A DNA stretch of 64,000 nt from the NCBI GenBank assembly GCA_019828595.1, contig JAHQRK010000028.1, forward strand, positions 310,001-374,000, given 5' to 3'. The stretch is from Aphanomyces cochlioides. Its lineage: Eukaryota; Oomycota; Saprolegniomycetes; Saprolegniales; Verrucalvaceae. A program made the translations under genes and the position numbers. Of this stretch, positions 61,201 to 64,000 are shown piece by piece. Numbering within the stretch: position 1 is the first letter of the stretch; every line of letters begins with the position of its first letter. The notes below the pieces were generated by a model that worked only from the letters and a program-made list of their open reading frames with translations, was not told where the DNA came from and searched no databases.

Positions 61201-64000
61201 CACATTAAGCTTTGCTATGCACGACGGTATTCCGCGTTTGACTGTCCATGGCGTCCAAATGACTTGGCTTTGGCGCTTCTACATCGAGTTATGGAACTAC
61301 GTATACCTTCCCACAGGTGGCATCGATATTGTCTCGGCAGCGTTTGCCCAGACATTCCCCCCCCATCAGTCTAACGTGGCGGAAAATCCCAGCCCTCTGC
61401 TTGTTGTCTTCGATCAAGTTGCCATTTGCTTTCCTCGCAATAGCTCGTCGATCGATATGGTCGCATTTGTCATGAACGAGTGCATCTTCATTAAGTCTTT
61501 TGTTCACGAGACATGGGATTACAGTGTCGCTATGGAACGACAATCAGCATACGTTCCAGATTCCAGTGGAAATTTACCTTGTGATGGCCCAAGGCAAAAG
61601 AACAACTTGCTCATGAAACAATGCTCGATATATTGCGCAGACACACAGAGTGTCGTGAACCGTCAGTGGACATTTCGCAAGGGAACTCACTCATCCTCAC
61701 CAAAGCATAAGGCGCAGAGAACTTCAAATTTTAGCGATCCAAGTACCAACCCAGTGCCGCGTATTTTGGATGGAACTCCCTACTATATGGACTCTGAGAT
61801 ATCATGGAAAAAGCTCACAATGTCTCCTGTTGATGTGGTTTTCGTGCGAGACTTTCCTTATACAAATTCGCTTTATACCCGAGATTTATTCATCATTAAA
61901 CCGGCCCTCAAGCTCGAGATGGAATTAACAGCTTACACAATTCTGCTGAGCCTTTGGTATGACAACTTGGCAGAGTACATCCAATTTCCAGAGCCATTTG
62001 TGCCACCAACCAACTTCTGCGAATCATACCTTCAAGGCCCTCACCCTCATTGGGATCCGTTTCAGTCACTAAATCAACTCCCTCCAACCCACTTAGATTT
62101 TGTTTGGGAAGTTGGCTACATCGTGCAAGCTATAGATTTGCAGATGGTCTTGAATGATCAAAATGAGCGCATCTCTCTGACACTTGTTCCGCTGGTTTGC
62201 AAAGTTTATGGGAGCTATGACACGACGTTCATGCGTTGTGGAGTTGTCGCCCAACAAGGCCATTTAATGAAGTTGACGCCATCCTCGTGTACGGTCCTTG
62301 CTGCAGCCACGTCAACCGCACCTTTCTGTCACAATATGGATATCTATCAACCATTTGACACTACAACCTCTCCGCAATATGCAGTTCAATTCAGCATGGT
62401 TCGTTTTGATTATGGTTACTTAATGATGGGAGTGACATTGGACAAGATGCAAGTTGGGCTGTTGGGTGATCCCGACATTCTCGCATTTGTGGTCGAGTAT
62501 TTTTCTACTTACTTTTATGATCCAGCTTATGGTTACCCTTGGCCATTACCCGATGCTTATATTCCCCATGTGCACGCCAATCAAGATGAGGCCTCTGAAG
62601 AATTATTGATTGAGCCTATCTTCTCGCAACTAATTCGTATCCACAATCCCCAGGTTCCAATACAGGTAGATGACAAAACCTTGCATCTTCAAGGAAAGGT
62701 ATTTTCAGTAGCACAGATTCCTTTGATTTGACTTAATGTATTAGGGACTACCTTGGACAATTCTTTATGAATGGACCACCTTGGACTGCTCCACTAAAGT
62801 TAGTATTCCGGGAGTTGAAGGTCATATGTTGAGTCACAATTCCCCTTCGCGCATGGTACTCACTCCAGTCTCAATTGACTGGGATTATTCGATCCACATG
62901 CCGCTCTGGCAACAAACAAGCAAAGTTTGCGTCACTCGTTTTGATAGCATATTCCCAGACGCGTCTGATCTTACAGTGTTTATCTACCTTGTGCCTCACG
63001 ACATGGCCTTTTTCGAAGCTCTTTCAACGCGATACATGGAGAGCCTCTTTGACGATGACGGTGATAATTCCGACGAGGAGGAAGAGGATGACGAGACTCA
63101 AACGAAGCCTGATGCATGGACGTCTCTGGCAATTTACTTACCAGTACGGCTTGGCGTCATGCTCTTGGACAATATCGTGGTATTTCAAAAGCCACTTTTG
63201 CAGTGCCTTTTCTCAAACCTTGAAATGCACATGCTCCAGAGGATCGACGAACTTGAGCCACTCGATCCTGAAGTCATCACCTCTGGGTCATTTACTAAAT
63301 CACTGTCTCGTCAAGCTTTGGACATCCCACAGGAACATGATATCGAAGTCGCGACTCCAACCGTATTTGTCAAAGTTTTGGCTGGTTTCCAGGTGGATGC
63401 ATTCAATAATATCGTTCGAGCGTGGGAGCCGTTCGTTGAGTTCGTTCGGCTAAAGGTATTGGCCGAGCAGTGTCCAACTCGTGGGCGTGGCTTAGTCGTC
63501 TCTATTACAGACTCTTGTCAAATCAATATCACCGAGCACATTGTTAGTGTTCTCTTAGAATATTTGCACAATGAATCCACTGACCAGTACTCAAGGATTG
63601 GTCTCATCAATTACTCTGGCAAGCCCGTGCGCTACTTTCAACCTCAGCCGCGCGATCTGAGTAGTCGGCAAGAAGTTACTTACGTTGGTAATAACGCCGT
63701 CGGACAGCTCGTATGTCCTCCTATTATGAGTGTCGTTGTGGATCGCCACAAGCTTGAAACTACCGTACTGAACCAAAATGACCTCCAAGTTCTTTTTTCG
63801 TCCCAAGACCATTCCTATATTCGCACTCTCTGTACAACGACGAGTGGCGCTTCATCCGAGCTCACATATGATGTATCAATTCAACTCTTTGGTTTCCGGT
63901 GGCTCCACAATGTGGACTTGAATCAAAGTGGTTACTTCTACTATGACTTAGTACCCGAATGGCCTCGCGTTACTTGTGCTGATAAATATCGCGATATGTA
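58287..64000 (+). CDS. VPS13: VPS13-like bridge lipid-transfer protein, 5' part
   Basis: ATG 58287 opens a chorein-type N-terminus: MSFLQDVISTAILRTLGKYI, then VSVGLWAGDLVLEDV and, in the next exon, SLRIARGYIGRIHIN. These correspond to the opening lipid-groove module of VPS13 proteins. A further conserved block reads HRIVNNILIEIDDVNVYHTL (about 58780). The remaining exons (to 64000) are long, beta-rich, low in motifs and open in one main frame (60131-61144, 61217-62731 and on). VPS13 forms a long hydrophobic channel between organelles and moves bulk phospholipids. Gaps between exons are short. The 3' end is outside the window, as are the C-terminal domains that identify subfamilies. The N-terminal family call is reasonably firm. 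Confidence 0.75.

Noticed and set aside
1..64000. CRISPR arrays, operons, ribosome binding sites and tRNA genes
   Set aside because: The window is eukaryotic; I saw no direct-repeat/spacer pattern and no recognisable tRNA A/B box pair.

Overview
This window looks like nuclear DNA of an oomycete, most likely a flagellated water mould of the Saprolegniales type (the order is an inference). Genes are densely packed on both strands. They are interrupted by very short GT-AG introns (mostly 44-54 nt) and separated by AT-rich spacers. The gene set fits: a GPCR fused to a phosphatidylinositol-phosphate kinase, a cyclic-nucleotide-regulated kinase of the apicomplexan/oomycete style, Cys-His-Gly-Gly repeat proteins usually labelled WRKY19-like in oomycetes, and axonemal or ciliary genes.

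Layout. 1-5.5 kb: 5' part of a Yju2/CWC16 splicing factor (-), an NTF2-like protein (+) and a PI4-kinase beta (-). 6.1-9.9 kb: proteasome maturation factor UMP1/POMP (+) and a PKG-like kinase (+). 9.9-11.1 kb: AT-rich spacer with foldback sequences. 11.1-23.9 kb, all +: GPCR-PIPK, DRC3, a double cytochrome-b5/PGRMC protein, a tomosyn/Lgl-like protein with PDZ and R-SNARE, and an RPGRIP1-like coiled-coil/C2 protein. 23.9-29.4 kb, all -: ribosomal protein uL24, a PEX11 family protein, a PH protein and a small mitochondrial-type membrane protein. 30.2-32.6 kb: a tandem-RGS protein (+) and a zinc-finger/bZIP protein (-). 34.3-38.5 kb, all +: the first CxHGG protein, an NAD-dependent glycerol-3-phosphate dehydrogenase and a cis-prenyltransferase. 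38.8-50.4 kb: a complete Ty3/gypsy-type LTR retrotransposon with nearly identical LTRs, a 4-bp target duplication, broken gag/pol reading frames and three antisense ORFs between integrase and the 3' LTR. 50.8-53.8 kb: two more CxHGG proteins and a 2OG-Fe(II) oxygenase. 54.2-64 kb: proteasome ATPase RPT4 (+), an EYA phosphatase (+) overlapping tail to tail with a PPIL6-like cyclophilin (-), and the 5' part of VPS13 (+), which runs off the right edge.

Two recurring non-coding signals stand out. A half-site TTATCCGG/CCGGATAA, often arranged as an inverted pair with a 2-4 nt spacer, lies 0-115 bp upstream of eight well-supported start codons. A different element, TACAAATTTCAAG (reverse CTTGAAATTTGTA), occurs near five others. 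The two sets of genes do not overlap, which suggests two promoter classes. Functional themes are phosphoinositide and cyclic-nucleotide signalling (PI4K, GPCR-PIPK, PKG, RGS, PH), proteasome assembly (UMP1, RPT4), vesicle and lipid traffic (tomosyn-like, VPS13) and the flagellum (DRC3, RPGRIP1-like, PPIL6-like). These genes are neighbours only; nothing shows that they are co-regulated as pathways.
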